This document shows positions 1-8,631 of a DNA stretch of 64,000 bases, in pieces. This DNA is from Pseudomonadota bacterium (lineage in GTDB: Bacteria > Pseudomonadota > Gammaproteobacteria > Burkholderiales > Thiobacillaceae), in NCBI GenBank assembly GCA_029558905.1, contig JAKQCX010000015.1, forward strand, positions 62,001 to 126,000, read 5' to 3'. The notes below the pieces were generated by a model. The model searched no databases, was not told the DNA's origin, and saw nothing but the letters and a program-made list of their open reading frames with translations. Made by a program: the position numbers and the translations under genes. Position 1 is the first letter of the stretch, and each line of letters opens with the position of its first letter.

Positions 1-514
1 GCGTGGGGGTCTCGGACTTGAACATCTGCCGCCCGCCCACGCCCAGCAGGGGCAGCACCGCGGTGACCAGCACGATGATGCCCAGCCCACCCAGCCAGTG
101 CAGCTGGGCACGCCACAGGTTGATGGAGGGGGGCAGGTCGTCCAGACCGGACAGCACGGTGGCGCCGGTGGCGGTGAGGCCAGACATGGCCTCGAAATAG
201 GCATCCGCCACGCCCAGGCCGGGCATGTGCAGGAGCAGGGGCAGGGTGGCGAAGGCGGGCAGCAGGGTCCAGGTCAGGACCACCAGCAGGATGCCGTCGC
301 GCGTCTTCAGCTCCCTGCGCCAATGGCGCCCGCCCAGCCACAGCACCAGCCCCGAGCCGATGGTGATCGGCGCCGCCAGGTCGTAGGCGCGCTGGGCGCC
401 GTCCCGGGTCAATTCGGCGAGCAGCAGGGGCGCCAGCATGGACAGGCCGAACACCATGACGATCATGCCCAGCACGTGCAGGATGGGGAATACCCGACGG
501 CGCATCACTGGCAT
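1..514 (-). CDS. trkH: Trk-type potassium uptake membrane subunit TrkH (5' part, cut by window edge)
   Basis: This is the N-terminal 171 codons of a K+ channel subunit of the inner membrane; the rest lies left of the window. The start ATG is at 514, ten bases after the trkA stop, so the two are almost certainly co-transcribed. The translation shows hydrophobic stretches near residues 8-33 and 45-85 and then the first selectivity-filter loop, with SGLTATGATVLSG, characteristic of TrkH/KtrB proteins. A further membrane segment follows (GGLGIIVLVTAVLPLLGVGG). Known role of the family: K+ import gated by the cytoplasmic TrkA ring. Family is clear; only the 3' end is unseen. Confidence 0.93.
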   Translation of the reverse strand, partial: MPVMRRRVFPILHVLGMIVMVFGLSMLAPLLLAELTRDGAQRAYDLAAPITIGSGLVLWLGGRHWRRELKTRDGILLVVLTWTLLPAFATLPLLLHMPGLGVADAYFEAMSGLTATGATVLSGLDDLPPSINLWRAQLHWLGGLGIIVLVTAVLPLLGVGGRQMFKSETPT

Positions 515-524
515 GGCGCCTGGC

Positions 525-1928
525 CTAGAAGAAACCCAGGCCCACCTGGAAGAGCTTTTCCACCTTGGGGATCATGCGCTTGTTGGGCACGAACAGGATG
601 AGGTGGTCTTCCGCCTCGATGTGGGTGTCGTGGTGCACGATGATCACCTCGTCCCGGCGCAGGATGGCGCCGATGGATACACCCTCGGGCAGCTTGATCT
701 CGCCGATGCGCCGGCCGATGAGCTTGGAGGACTGGGCATCACCGTGCACCACGGCCTCCAGGGCCTCGGCCGCGCCGCGACGCAGGGAGTGCACCACCGC
801 CATGTGGCCGCGACGGATGTGCGTGAGCAGGGGGCCGATGGTGGCCTGTGCCGGCGACAGGGCGATGTCGATCTCGCCGCCCTGCAGCAGGTCCACATAG
901 GTGGAACGGTTGATGAGCGCGATGACCTTGCGGGCCCCCAGGCGCTTGGCCAGCAGGGAGGCCATGATGTTGTCCTCGTCGTCGTTGGTGAGGGCGCAGA
1001 ACACGTCGATGTCCTCCACGTTTTCTTCCAGCAGCAGGTCCTCGTCCGTGCCGTTGCCGCACAGCACCAGGGTGTGCTCCAGCTCGTGCGAGAGGGCCTC
1101 CGCGTGCTTCTTGCCACGCTCGATGAGCTTGACCTGGTAGTCCCGTTCCAGGTTCTTGGCCAGGCGGCTGCCGATGTTGCCGCCACCGGCGATCATGACC
1201 CGGCGCACGCCCTGGTCGCTGCGGCGCATCTCCTTCATGACCGCGCGGATGTGCTCGGTGGCGGCCAGGAAGAAGACCTCGTCGCCCTCCTGGATGATCG
1301 TGTCGCCCTGGGGCACGATGGCCCGGTCGTGGCGGTAGATGGCGGCCACGCGCGCGTCTATGCCTGTGCGGGCCTGGGGATGTTCGCGGAACATGAGGTG
1401 CATGTGCTCGCGCAGGTGCTTCAGGGCGTGCCCCACCATGAAGCCGCCGTGCGCCTTCACCGCCACCAGACGGATGCGCCCACCGGCGAAATCCACCACC
1501 TGCAGGGCCTCGGGATAGTCGATGAGGCGGCGCAGGTAGTCGGTGACCTCCTGCTCGGGGGAGATGACATGGTCCACATTGAAGTGCTCCGGGGCGAACA
1601 GCTCCGGGTGGCGCATGTAATCCTGCGAGCGGATACGGGCGATCTTGGTGGGGATGTTGAACAGCGTGCCTGCCAGCTTGCAGGCCAGCATGTTGGTCTC
1701 GTCGTTGAGGGTGACGGCCACCAGCATGTCGGCATCGTCGGCCCCGGCCAGGCGCAGGATGGAAGGGTGCGAGGCCTGGCCGCGCACGGTGCGCAGGTCG
1801 AAACGCTCCTGCAGGGCGGCGAGCTTTTCGGCTTCCAGGTCCACCACGGTCAGGTCGCTGCCTTCCCGCACCAGGTGCTCGGCCAGGTTGGAACCGACCT
1901 GGCCGGCGCCGAGGATGATGATCTTCAT
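525..1928 (-). CDS. trkA: Trk system potassium uptake regulatory subunit TrkA
   Basis: 467 residues, full length for TrkA. There are two tandem RCK units, each with a Rossmann NAD-binding start: GAGQVGSNLAEHL near residue 7 and GGGNIGSRLAKNL near residue 240. It is the cytoplasmic gating ring that binds NAD(H)/ATP and controls TrkH. It lies between ntrX (89 bases upstream) and trkH (10 bases downstream) on the same strand. Being downstream of a two-component pair makes it likely that K+ uptake shares its transcript with nitrogen/redox signalling genes, an arrangement common in betaproteobacteria. Confidence 0.96.
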   Translation of the reverse strand: MKIIILGAGQVGSNLAEHLVREGSDLTVVDLEAEKLAALQERFDLRTVRGQASHPSILRLAGADDADMLVAVTLNDETNMLACKLAGTLFNIPTKIARIRSQDYMRHPELFAPEHFNVDHVISPEQEVTDYLRRLIDYPEALQVVDFAGGRIRLVAVKAHGGFMVGHALKHLREHMHLMFREHPQARTGIDARVAAIYRHDRAIVPQGDTIIQEGDEVFFLAATEHIRAVMKEMRRSDQGVRRVMIAGGGNIGSRLAKNLERDYQVKLIERGKKHAEALSHELEHTLVLCGNGTDEDLLLEENVEDIDVFCALTNDDEDNIMASLLAKRLGARKVIALINRSTYVDLLQGGEIDIALSPAQATIGPLLTHIRRGHMAVVHSLRRGAAEALEAVVHGDAQSSKLIGRRIGEIKLPEGVSIGAILRRDEVIIVHHDTHIEAEDHLILFVPNKRMIPKVEKLFQVGLGFF

Positions 1929-2017
1929 GGGGTGGTGGGCTTACAGGCGGCAGGACAGCGTGGCACGGACCGACGCCCGGGTGTCTTCACGCATCGGGGC
2001 GTGCGGGATCCGTGCCT

Positions 2018-3274
2018 TCACTTTTCCTTCCCCGGCGCCTCGATGCCCAGCTGTTTCACCTTGCGGTAGAGATTGGTGCGGTCCAGACCGGCCCGTTCCG
2101 CGGCCCGGCTCATGCCCCAGTTGCATTCCGCCAGCATGGCTTCCAGATAGGCCTTTTCAAACTGGTCGCGGGCATCCTTCAAGGGCAGGTGCAGCATGAG
2201 ATCGATGCCGCCGGCGTGACCGGAACCGCGGCCAGTGCCCAGGATGGCGCGCACCTCCCCGGCCTCGATGGGCGCCTCGCCGCCGGCCAGGGCCAGCTTG
2301 CCCGCCAGGGCCTGCAGTTCCGCCAGGTTCTCTGGCCAGTCATGCGCGGAGAGCGCGGCCTGGGCCTCTTCCGTGAAGCGTCGGGGCGGGATGAGCAGCC
2401 GGGCGCAGGCATCCTCCACCATGCGTGACGCCAGGGCGGGGATGTCCTCGCGCCGCGCGCGCAGGGGCGGCATCTCCACCATGGCATGCACCAGCAGATC
2501 GTGCAGCTCCTGACTCAGCTGGCCCGCGGCCAGCAGCTCGGGCAGTGCAGTCTGGCTGGCGGCGACCACGCGCACACCGAATTCCGCGCGCCGGCCGATG
2601 AGCAGGGCCAGGCCGCGCTGCTGCATGGCATTGAGGATCGTCAGGTCCGGCACGAACACCAGCCCGCCCTTGGCCTGGGCCAGGATTTCGATGGGCTGAT
2701 TGGCCAGGGTGGCGGGTACGTCCGCCAGCAGGAACACCCCGTCGGGCGGGGTCAGGTAACGGGCGGCCAGCTCCGCGCCGCTGCCGGCCTCCCCCACCAG
2801 GGCGACGGGCAGGCCGGCGGTCACCGCCAGGTTGAGGCGCTGGGTGAGGCGGCGGATGACCTCACCCATGCCCAGTGCGGAGAGATCGCCGCTGGTGGTG
2901 GGCCGGGACGGGCGGGTATCCAGGGCCTTCCTCACCGTTTCCAGCAGCTGCTTGTAGGCGATGGGCTTTTCCAGATAGTCGAAGGCCCCCAGGCGGGTGG
3001 CTTCCACGGCGGTATGCACGGTGCCGTGGCCGGACATCATGACCACGGGCATGGTCAGACGCCCCTGGGTCTTCCATTCCTTGAGCAGGCTGACGCCGTC
3101 CACATCGGGCATCCAGATGTCCAGCAGCACCAGGTCGGGCACCTTGTTTTCCATGGCGTTGCGGGCCGCGGCGCCGTTTTCCGCCAGGCGTACCTCATAA
3201 CCCTCCTCTTCCAGGATTTCCTGCATGAGTTCGCGAATGCCGGCTTCGTCATCCACTACCAGGATCTCAGACAT
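2018..3274 (-). CDS. ntrX: NtrX-like response regulator with degenerate AAA+ domain
   Basis: 418 residues. The start MSEILVVDDE at 3274 overlaps the ntrY stop by eight bases, which implies translational coupling. The receiver domain (1-120) is intact: D9/D10, phospho-acceptor D52, K103. The middle region aligns by position with a sigma-54 activator AAA+ domain but is eroded: the Walker A remnant GEAGSGAE (161-168) has Ala in place of Lys, the Walker B position reads LVFVPD without the Asp-Glu pair, and no GAFTGA loop is visible. The C-terminus is a Fis-type helix-turn-helix (WGMSRAAERAGLDRTNLYRKVKQLGI). It probably binds DNA as a phospho-regulated protein but is not expected to remodel sigma-54 polymerase. 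Partner kinase: NtrY. Confidence 0.9.
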   Translation of the reverse strand: MSEILVVDDEAGIRELMQEILEEEGYEVRLAENGAAARNAMENKVPDLVLLDIWMPDVDGVSLLKEWKTQGRLTMPVVMMSGHGTVHTAVEATRLGAFDYLEKPIAYKQLLETVRKALDTRPSRPTTSGDLSALGMGEVIRRLTQRLNLAVTAGLPVALVGEAGSGAELAARYLTPPDGVFLLADVPATLANQPIEILAQAKGGLVFVPDLTILNAMQQRGLALLIGRRAEFGVRVVAASQTALPELLAAGQLSQELHDLLVHAMVEMPPLRARREDIPALASRMVEDACARLLIPPRRFTEEAQAALSAHDWPENLAELQALAGKLALAGGEAPIEAGEVRAILGTGRGSGHAGGIDLMLHLPLKDARDQFEKAYLEAMLAECNWGMSRAAERAGLDRTNLYRKVKQLGIEAPGKEK

Positions 3275-5456
3275 CTTGGCCTTCCTTTTCCGTTGCAGCA
3301 CCCTCGCGTGGCCCGCGTCCGTCGCCGCCCCAATCCCTGAGGATGGGCAGGCGTACGCACACTTGGGCGCCACCGTTTTCCAGGTTGTTTACCGTGATGG
3401 TGCCATGGTGTTCTTCAACGATCTTTTTTACCACAGGCAGACCCAGCCCCGTGCCCTTGGGCTTGGTGGTGGCATAGGGCTCGAACATCCGGCCCTTGAG
3501 TTCTTCGGCGAAGCCCGGGCCATTGTCCTCCACGCACAGGTCCACGTGCTCGCCGCGCCCCAGGGTGCGTATGCGGATGCGGGCCGCGCGCTCCTCGCCC
3601 ACCGCCTCCTGGGCATTCTTGATCAGATTCACCAGGACCTGGCGCAGCAAGGCGGAATCGCCGGCCACGGGAGGCAGATCGGGGTCCAGTTCCATTTCCA
3701 GCGCGTGTGCGCCGTCGTACAGGTGGGCGACCTCTCGCACCAGGGCATTGATGTCCAGCCGCTCGATCTTGGGCGAGGGCAGGCGCGCATACTGGGCGAA
3801 GGCGTCCACCAGGCCCTTCATGGCCTGCACCTGACCGACGATGGTGGCGGTGGCCCGTGTCAGGATGTCGCGCGAGGCCCCTTCCAGCCGCTCCGCCAGC
3901 TTGGCTTCCAGGCGCTCGGCGGAGAGCTGGATGGGGGTAAGGGGGTTCTTGATCTCGTGTGCCATGCGCCGGGCCGCCTCGCCCCAGGCCGCCTCGCGCT
4001 GCGCCTGCATGAGCTGGGTGACGTCGTCCAGCACCAGCACGTAATCCGGTGCTGCCGCCGCGGAAAGGGGGGCGCCCCGGGCCAGCAGGATGCGGGTACC
4101 GGTGACCGTGGACAGTTCCAGCTGTTCCAGCCAAGCCTGGGTGGGATTGCCACGGAAGTGCTCGGCCATCTGCAGGGCGAAGGCCGCCAGGCCCTTGTCC
4201 GGACCGGCCTGACCCCAGGCGCGCAGGGGACGCCCTTCCAGGTCCGCGCGGGCCGCGCCCAGGATGGCAGCGGCCGCGGGATTGGCCAGACGTACCTGCA
4301 GATCGTGTTCCAGCGTGACCACCCCCGTGGTCACGCTGGACAGCACGCCTTCCAGATAGGCATTGGCCTCCAGGATCTTGTCCTGGCGTTCTTCGGCCAC
4401 GGCGCGGGCATCCGCAAGCTGGCGGGTCATGCGGTTGAAGGACTGGGTCAGCAGCCCCAACTCGTCACGGCGCGAAACTGCAGCCACCTGGCTGAAATCC
4501 CCGCGTGCCACGGCGCGCGTGCCCCGTGCCAGGGCGCGCAGGGGCGCGGCCAGGCGTTCCGACAGCAGGAAGGCCATGGTAAAGGCGGAAAACAGGGCCA
4601 GGGCCAGGGCCAGGGTCAGGGAGATGCCATACAGGCGTTTCAGGCCCAGGCGGGAGAGGTCCAGCTCCTGATAGTTCTGGTAGGCCTCCTCCACCTGCTG
4701 GGCATCCGCCGCCAACTGGTCGGGTACGGGCTGGATCACCTGCAGGACACGCAATTTCTCCGTCAGGGCCACCAGGTTTACGGGTACCACCACGTGCACG
4801 GCGATGCCATCCCCCTTTTGCGCGGCATGCAGGCGGGACCAGGGCTGTTGCAGGCGCGCCTGCCACAGGGCCCCCTGTTCCGGCGCCGGGGGCAGCAGGT
4901 CACCCCGTACGCTGGAGGCGAAACCGAGCATGCGCCCATTCTCATCGTACAGGCCCACCTCGTGCAGCCCCGCCGTCTCGCGCAGCTCATCCAGGCGCGT
5001 GGCCTGCAGGATGGCGGGCAGTTCCGCCAGTTGCTGCGCCAGGCTTTCACTCTTGCGCACCGCTTCCCGCTCCACGTGTTCCAGGGCGGAGCGCCCCAGG
5101 GACAAGCCGCCTTCCAGGGCGCGTTCCATGCGCACGTCGAACCAGGACTCGATGGAGCTGATGAGAAACTGCACCGACACGCCATACACCACCAGACCCG
5201 GCACCAGGGCCATCAGGCCGATGATGAAGAACAGGCGGGCGGTGAGTTTTGCGCCAAAAACCCCGGCCCGTATGCGCCGCAACAGGAGCAGGACCTGATA
5301 GGCGATGAGGATGGCCAGGCCCGCCACCGTGGCCACGGTGATGCCCAGCAGCAGGGGCAGGTTGCCGGCGAAGAAGGCGCTGTTGTCCGCCGCCGCGGCC
5401 AGCAGGCCGATGAGGACGGACCCCAGGAGCAGGCTGAGGGCGACGAGGTAGAGCAT
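3267..5456 (-). CDS. ntrY: NtrY-like membrane sensor histidine kinase
   Basis: 729 residues from the ATG at 5456; a GTG at 5537 would add 27 residues, but those look like untranslated sequence. N-terminal membrane segments (about 1-20, 33-55, 80-105) and another near 300 surround a periplasmic sensor part. A HAMP linker, a PAS-like region, the H-box RMAHEIKNPLTPIQLSAE and an ATPase domain (DNGPGF; GTGLGLPVVKKIVEEHHG) follow in order. It autophosphorylates and passes the phosphate to the NtrX-like regulator, whose gene overlaps its 3' end. The NtrY/NtrX family is tied to nitrogen and respiratory control in other proteobacteria; the actual signal here is unknown. Confidence 0.93.
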   Translation of the reverse strand: MLYLVALSLLLGSVLIGLLAAAADNSAFFAGNLPLLLGITVATVAGLAILIAYQVLLLLRRIRAGVFGAKLTARLFFIIGLMALVPGLVVYGVSVQFLISSIESWFDVRMERALEGGLSLGRSALEHVEREAVRKSESLAQQLAELPAILQATRLDELRETAGLHEVGLYDENGRMLGFASSVRGDLLPPAPEQGALWQARLQQPWSRLHAAQKGDGIAVHVVVPVNLVALTEKLRVLQVIQPVPDQLAADAQQVEEAYQNYQELDLSRLGLKRLYGISLTLALALALFSAFTMAFLLSERLAAPLRALARGTRAVARGDFSQVAAVSRRDELGLLTQSFNRMTRQLADARAVAEERQDKILEANAYLEGVLSSVTTGVVTLEHDLQVRLANPAAAAILGAARADLEGRPLRAWGQAGPDKGLAAFALQMAEHFRGNPTQAWLEQLELSTVTGTRILLARGAPLSAAAAPDYVLVLDDVTQLMQAQREAAWGEAARRMAHEIKNPLTPIQLSAERLEAKLAERLEGASRDILTRATATIVGQVQAMKGLVDAFAQYARLPSPKIERLDINALVREVAHLYDGAHALEMELDPDLPPVAGDSALLRQVLVNLIKNAQEAVGEERAARIRIRTLGRGEHVDLCVEDNGPGFAEELKGRMFEPYATTKPKGTGLGLPVVKKIVEEHHGTITVNNLENGGAQVCVRLPILRDWGGDGRGPREGAATEKEGQDV

Positions 5457-5541
5457 TACCGGTGGACGGTCGGGGGAGGCAAGGGGGATGGAAAGCGGGA
5501 CCGGGAACGCCCATGTCCCGCGCGCCGCGCGCCGCACCGCA

Positions 5542-6096
5542 TCAGTACTTCACTTCCTTTTCCTGCCAGCCCGAGTCCAGCTGCCAGCGACTGGAAGAGG
5601 CCAGGGCATTGACCTGCAGGGGCTTGGGCAACTGGGCGATGTCCAGATACATGCGCACATAGAACTTGTACTGGTTTTTCTTCTTCATCTGCCGCACGCT
5701 GAGCACGGACCAGTCGCGCAGGTCCCCGGTGGCGCGCAGGGCGTCCGCCAGGGTCTCGTGGCCGGTGGAGACTCCAGCCAGGTTCACGTAGTACTGACGC
5801 AGCAGGGCGTTATACGAAAGGCGGATGGTGCGCGTCTGTTCCGTCAGACCCTCGGCCAGCCAGTAGCTGCGTTCGCGTTCGCTCTCCGCCGCCTGCACGA
5901 AGGAAAGCTGCACGCCGCGGTGCAGGGCGTTTTCCATGGTGGAGGACAGCTGGATGTCGAAATAGCCGGAGAGCTGGAACATCTCCCCCTTGCGCACCAC
6001 CTCCAGACTGGTCAGGTTGATGCCTTCCGCCCGCGCGGCGGGGCTGCCCGGCAGCCATGACAGTACCAGTGCCAGCAGCAGGGCGCGCAGCAGCAC
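5542..6096 (-). CDS. DUF4390 family exported protein
   Basis: 184 residues from a GTG at 6096, behind a purine-rich stretch (GGGAGAGG) about 13 bases upstream; another GTG at 6132 would add 12 residues. The N-terminus is a signal peptide (LLRALLLALVLSWLPGSPAARA), so the mature protein is periplasmic. The body is beta-rich with no catalytic motif I can identify. It sits between rsmB and ntrY, the usual place for DUF4390 genes in betaproteobacteria, which suggests a link to the sensor kinase or envelope. The function of the family is not established. Confidence 0.82.
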   Translation of the reverse strand: MLLRALLLALVLSWLPGSPAARAEGINLTSLEVVRKGEMFQLSGYFDIQLSSTMENALHRGVQLSFVQAAESERERSYWLAEGLTEQTRTIRLSYNALLRQYYVNLAGVSTGHETLADALRATGDLRDWSVLSVRQMKKKNQYKFYVRMYLDIAQLPKPLQVNALASSSRWQLDSGWQEKEVKY

Positions 6097-6181
6097 GGCA
6101 CGCCATGCGCCTCTCCCGGACGGACCGTCCACGGGGGGGGCCGGGAAACGGGCGGAGCGTGCCGGCGTGTTTCTCGCGGGG

Positions 6182-7465
6182 CTAGGTCTTGAGCAGGCAG
6201 GCATAGAAAAAACCATCCGAATCGGTTCCCGGCAACAGCTGGCACATGTCCTCGTCTCCGACGCAGCCTGGCACATGCACAGGCAGCAGCCGGGCCTCGG
6301 GGTGTCGCGCCAGGAAGGCATCGATCCGTTCCCCATTCTCCGCGGGAAACAGGCTGCACGTGGCGTAAAGCATTCTGCCATCCATCCGCAGCAGGGGCCA
6401 CAGCGCATCCAGCAGGCGCGTCTGCTCACGGGCCAGTTGTTGCATATCCTCGGCGCGCTTGAGCCACTTCCCGTCCGCGTGACGTCGGACCACGCCGGAG
6501 GCGGTGCAGGGCGCATCCAACAGGATGCGGTCGAAGGGTTCGCCATCCCACCAGTCCCACGGCTGTCCGGCATCCCCATGGCGCGCCTCGGCCTGCAGGC
6601 CGAGGCGCGCCAGGGTATCACGCACCCGCGTCAGACGCCGTGCATCGCTGTCCAGGGCCAGCAGACGCGGCGCATGCCTTTCCAGCAGGTGGGCAGTCTT
6701 GCCACCGGGTGCGGCGCAGGCATCCAGCACGCGCATGCCGTCCTCGCAGCCCAGCAGCGGCGCCGCCCACTGCGCGCCCAGGTCCTGGACCGAGGCCCAG
6801 CCGGTCTGGAAATGCGGCAGCTCGGCCACGGGCACCGGTTGCTCCAGGGTCAGCGCCCAGGGCCCGGTCTGGCGGTTGGCATGGCCCGCCTGTGTCAACA
6901 GGCGTGAGTAGTCCTGCACGCTCGTCTGGCGCCGGTTCACCCGCAGGGTCATGGGCGGATGGCCGTTCTGGGTCGCGACGATGGCCTGCCAGGAATCCGG
7001 GTAGGCAGCCTGCAGGCGCTCCAGCCACCAGGCGGGAAAGTTCCAGCGCGCCTCCGGGTCCGCCAGGAGCGCGGTCTCCAGCTCCATCTGGCGGCGGCGG
7101 AAGTTGCGCAGGATGGCGTTGGCGAAGCCACGCGCCCGGGGATGGTCCCGGGCCACGCCGGCCACGCTGTCATGCACCACGGCGTAGTCCGGGCCGGTGC
7201 GTGCATCCAGTTCATGCAGCCCCACCAGCAGGGGCCCGAGCAGCGTGGGTGGCGACAGGGCGCGTCCGGCCAGGGCACGCAGGAAGAAGCGCAGCCTTCC
7301 GGCCCGGCGCAGCGTGCCATAGGCCAGGCTTTGCGCGGCCGCGACGACACGGGGATCGGCACCGGTCGCACGGGTCTCCTGCAAGGTCAGGGTGAGGCCG
7401 CGTCCTTCCAGCAGAACGGCATTCACCAGCCGAGCGGCAAGCATGCGGGACGGGCTGGCCGGCAT
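6182..7465 (-). CDS. rsmB: 16S rRNA (cytosine-967-C5)-methyltransferase RsmB
   Basis: 427 residues from the ATG at 7465, with GGCGGAG as a plausible ribosome binding site. The N-terminal 140 residues form the NusB-like RNA-binding fold. The SAM-dependent methyltransferase domain shows DACAAPGGKTAHLLE (SAM loop), DAPCTASGV (motif IV with catalytic Cys) and YATCSLFPAENGERI (motif VI with the second Cys). It makes m5C967 in 16S rRNA using SAM. fmt and def, which often precede rsmB, are absent here; a diguanylate cyclase gene lies immediately upstream instead. Confidence 0.96.
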   Translation of the reverse strand: MPASPSRMLAARLVNAVLLEGRGLTLTLQETRATGADPRVVAAAQSLAYGTLRRAGRLRFFLRALAGRALSPPTLLGPLLVGLHELDARTGPDYAVVHDSVAGVARDHPRARGFANAILRNFRRRQMELETALLADPEARWNFPAWWLERLQAAYPDSWQAIVATQNGHPPMTLRVNRRQTSVQDYSRLLTQAGHANRQTGPWALTLEQPVPVAELPHFQTGWASVQDLGAQWAAPLLGCEDGMRVLDACAAPGGKTAHLLERHAPRLLALDSDARRLTRVRDTLARLGLQAEARHGDAGQPWDWWDGEPFDRILLDAPCTASGVVRRHADGKWLKRAEDMQQLAREQTRLLDALWPLLRMDGRMLYATCSLFPAENGERIDAFLARHPEARLLPVHVPGCVGDEDMCQLLPGTDSDGFFYACLLKT

Positions 7466-7481
7466 GACGGAAACTCCGCCT

Positions 7482-8414
7482 TCAGGCCAGGGTGATGATG
7501 CGGTCGCGTCCGGCGTTCTTGGCCTGATAGAGGGTTTCGTCCGCGCGGCGCAGGAGGGAGTGACCGTTGTCCTCCTCGCGCAGGGCCGACACCCCGGCAC
7601 TGAAGGTGGCATGGATGGTCCGACCCTCGCTCACCAGGGGGGATTTGCGCATCACCTGTTGCAGTCGCCCCAGCACCAGCATGGCGCCGCGCAGGTCGGT
7701 TTCCGGCAGCACCAGGATGAATTCCTCGCCTCCGTAGCGCACCAGGGCATCGGACTTGCGCAGCACGCTGCGTATCAGCGACGTGAAGTGCACCAGCATC
7801 TGGTCCCCCACGGCGTGGCCATAGGTGTCGTTGATCTTCTTGAAGTGGTCCAGGTCCACCATGGCCAGGCTCAGCCTGGCCTTGTTGCGCTGGCAGCGCG
7901 CCACTTCCCGCTCCAGGACCTGGTCCAGGCCACGGCGGTTGAGGGCGCCGGTCAGGGCATCCTCGTTCAGCAGCTGGCGGGTTTCCGACAGCTCGCTTTG
8001 TATGCTGACGAGGGCATGTCGGGTTTCCACCAGTTCCCTGTGGCTGGCCTCCACCCTGTTCTGGATGCCACCGGCCTGGCTCACCACGAGGCCGAGCAGA
8101 CGCAGGATTTCCGCCTTGTCCCGGCTGTGCTTGAGGCTGTCGACGTTGCCGGACAGGTCCTTGTTCTTTTCCCCCAGGTCCTTGGCCAGGCTTTCCGTCT
8201 TCTCGCTCATGTCCTGGACCATTTCCCGCAGGGTCTTGAGCAGCTCCAGGCAGAAGGTGTTGTTCTGCGCCCCTTCAGCCGCCTCGGGCGGCCCTGCCTG
8301 CACCCCGGCGATTTCGTAGTACACGCGCTGGTAGTTTTCCGGCGTGGGGGCCTCGCCCGTCTCCTTGAGGCGTTGCATGACGGCGAGCGCGATGACGTTG
8401 GGGGTCTGGGCCAT
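7482..8414 (-). CDS. Diguanylate cyclase (GGDEF domain)
   Basis: 310 residues, soluble. The N-terminal ~140 residues are helical and may form a coiled coil (around LVETRHALVSIQSELSETRQ); the C-terminal ~165 residues are a GGDEF domain. The active-site loop reads GGEEF, a functional variant, and is preceded five residues earlier by RKSD, which matches the RxxD inhibitory site, so product inhibition by c-di-GMP is likely. It makes c-di-GMP from two GTP. It ends 16 bases before rsmB and could be the first gene of that operon. No known sensory domain was recognised at the N-terminus. Confidence 0.92.
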   Translation of the reverse strand: MAQTPNVIALAVMQRLKETGEAPTPENYQRVYYEIAGVQAGPPEAAEGAQNNTFCLELLKTLREMVQDMSEKTESLAKDLGEKNKDLSGNVDSLKHSRDKAEILRLLGLVVSQAGGIQNRVEASHRELVETRHALVSIQSELSETRQLLNEDALTGALNRRGLDQVLEREVARCQRNKARLSLAMVDLDHFKKINDTYGHAVGDQMLVHFTSLIRSVLRKSDALVRYGGEEFILVLPETDLRGAMLVLGRLQQVMRKSPLVSEGRTIHATFSAGVSALREEDNGHSLLRRADETLYQAKNAGRDRIITLA

Positions 8415-8631
8415 GATGCGGTGCTGGACTCCTACTCGATTATCGGCCTGGGATGGAAATCCTTTAGGGCCGCGCCGCCTGGCGGCGCGACTGCAGGGCC
8501 TCCCGCGCAGACCCCTCGCCGCGTGTCGAATGACGGTTCACGGCATTCGGCCGGCACCCGTGCTTCCCGGCGCCTCCCCAAGCGGGTGCGATCCGGGATA
8601 ATAGCGCTGTTCTTCCGCTCATCATCCTGCC
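8415..8631. promoter_or_regulatory. Divergent promoter region between the GGDEF gene and mpl
   Basis: 217 bases containing the start signals for two divergent units. A GATAAT at 8597-8602 is a possible -10 element for mpl, but I see no convincing -35 partner. A GC-only hairpin (CGCGCCGCC / GGCGGCGCG, about 8469-8487) lacks a T tract and is not a terminator. Confidence 0.3.

Noticed and set aside
438-2069. Long open frames opposite trkA and in many other places (for example 3225-5612, 7392-9617, 49752-51851).
   Set aside because: Shadow frames of high-GC genes on the other strand: they lack start signals and recognisable domains, and the real genes in those places have intact family motifs.
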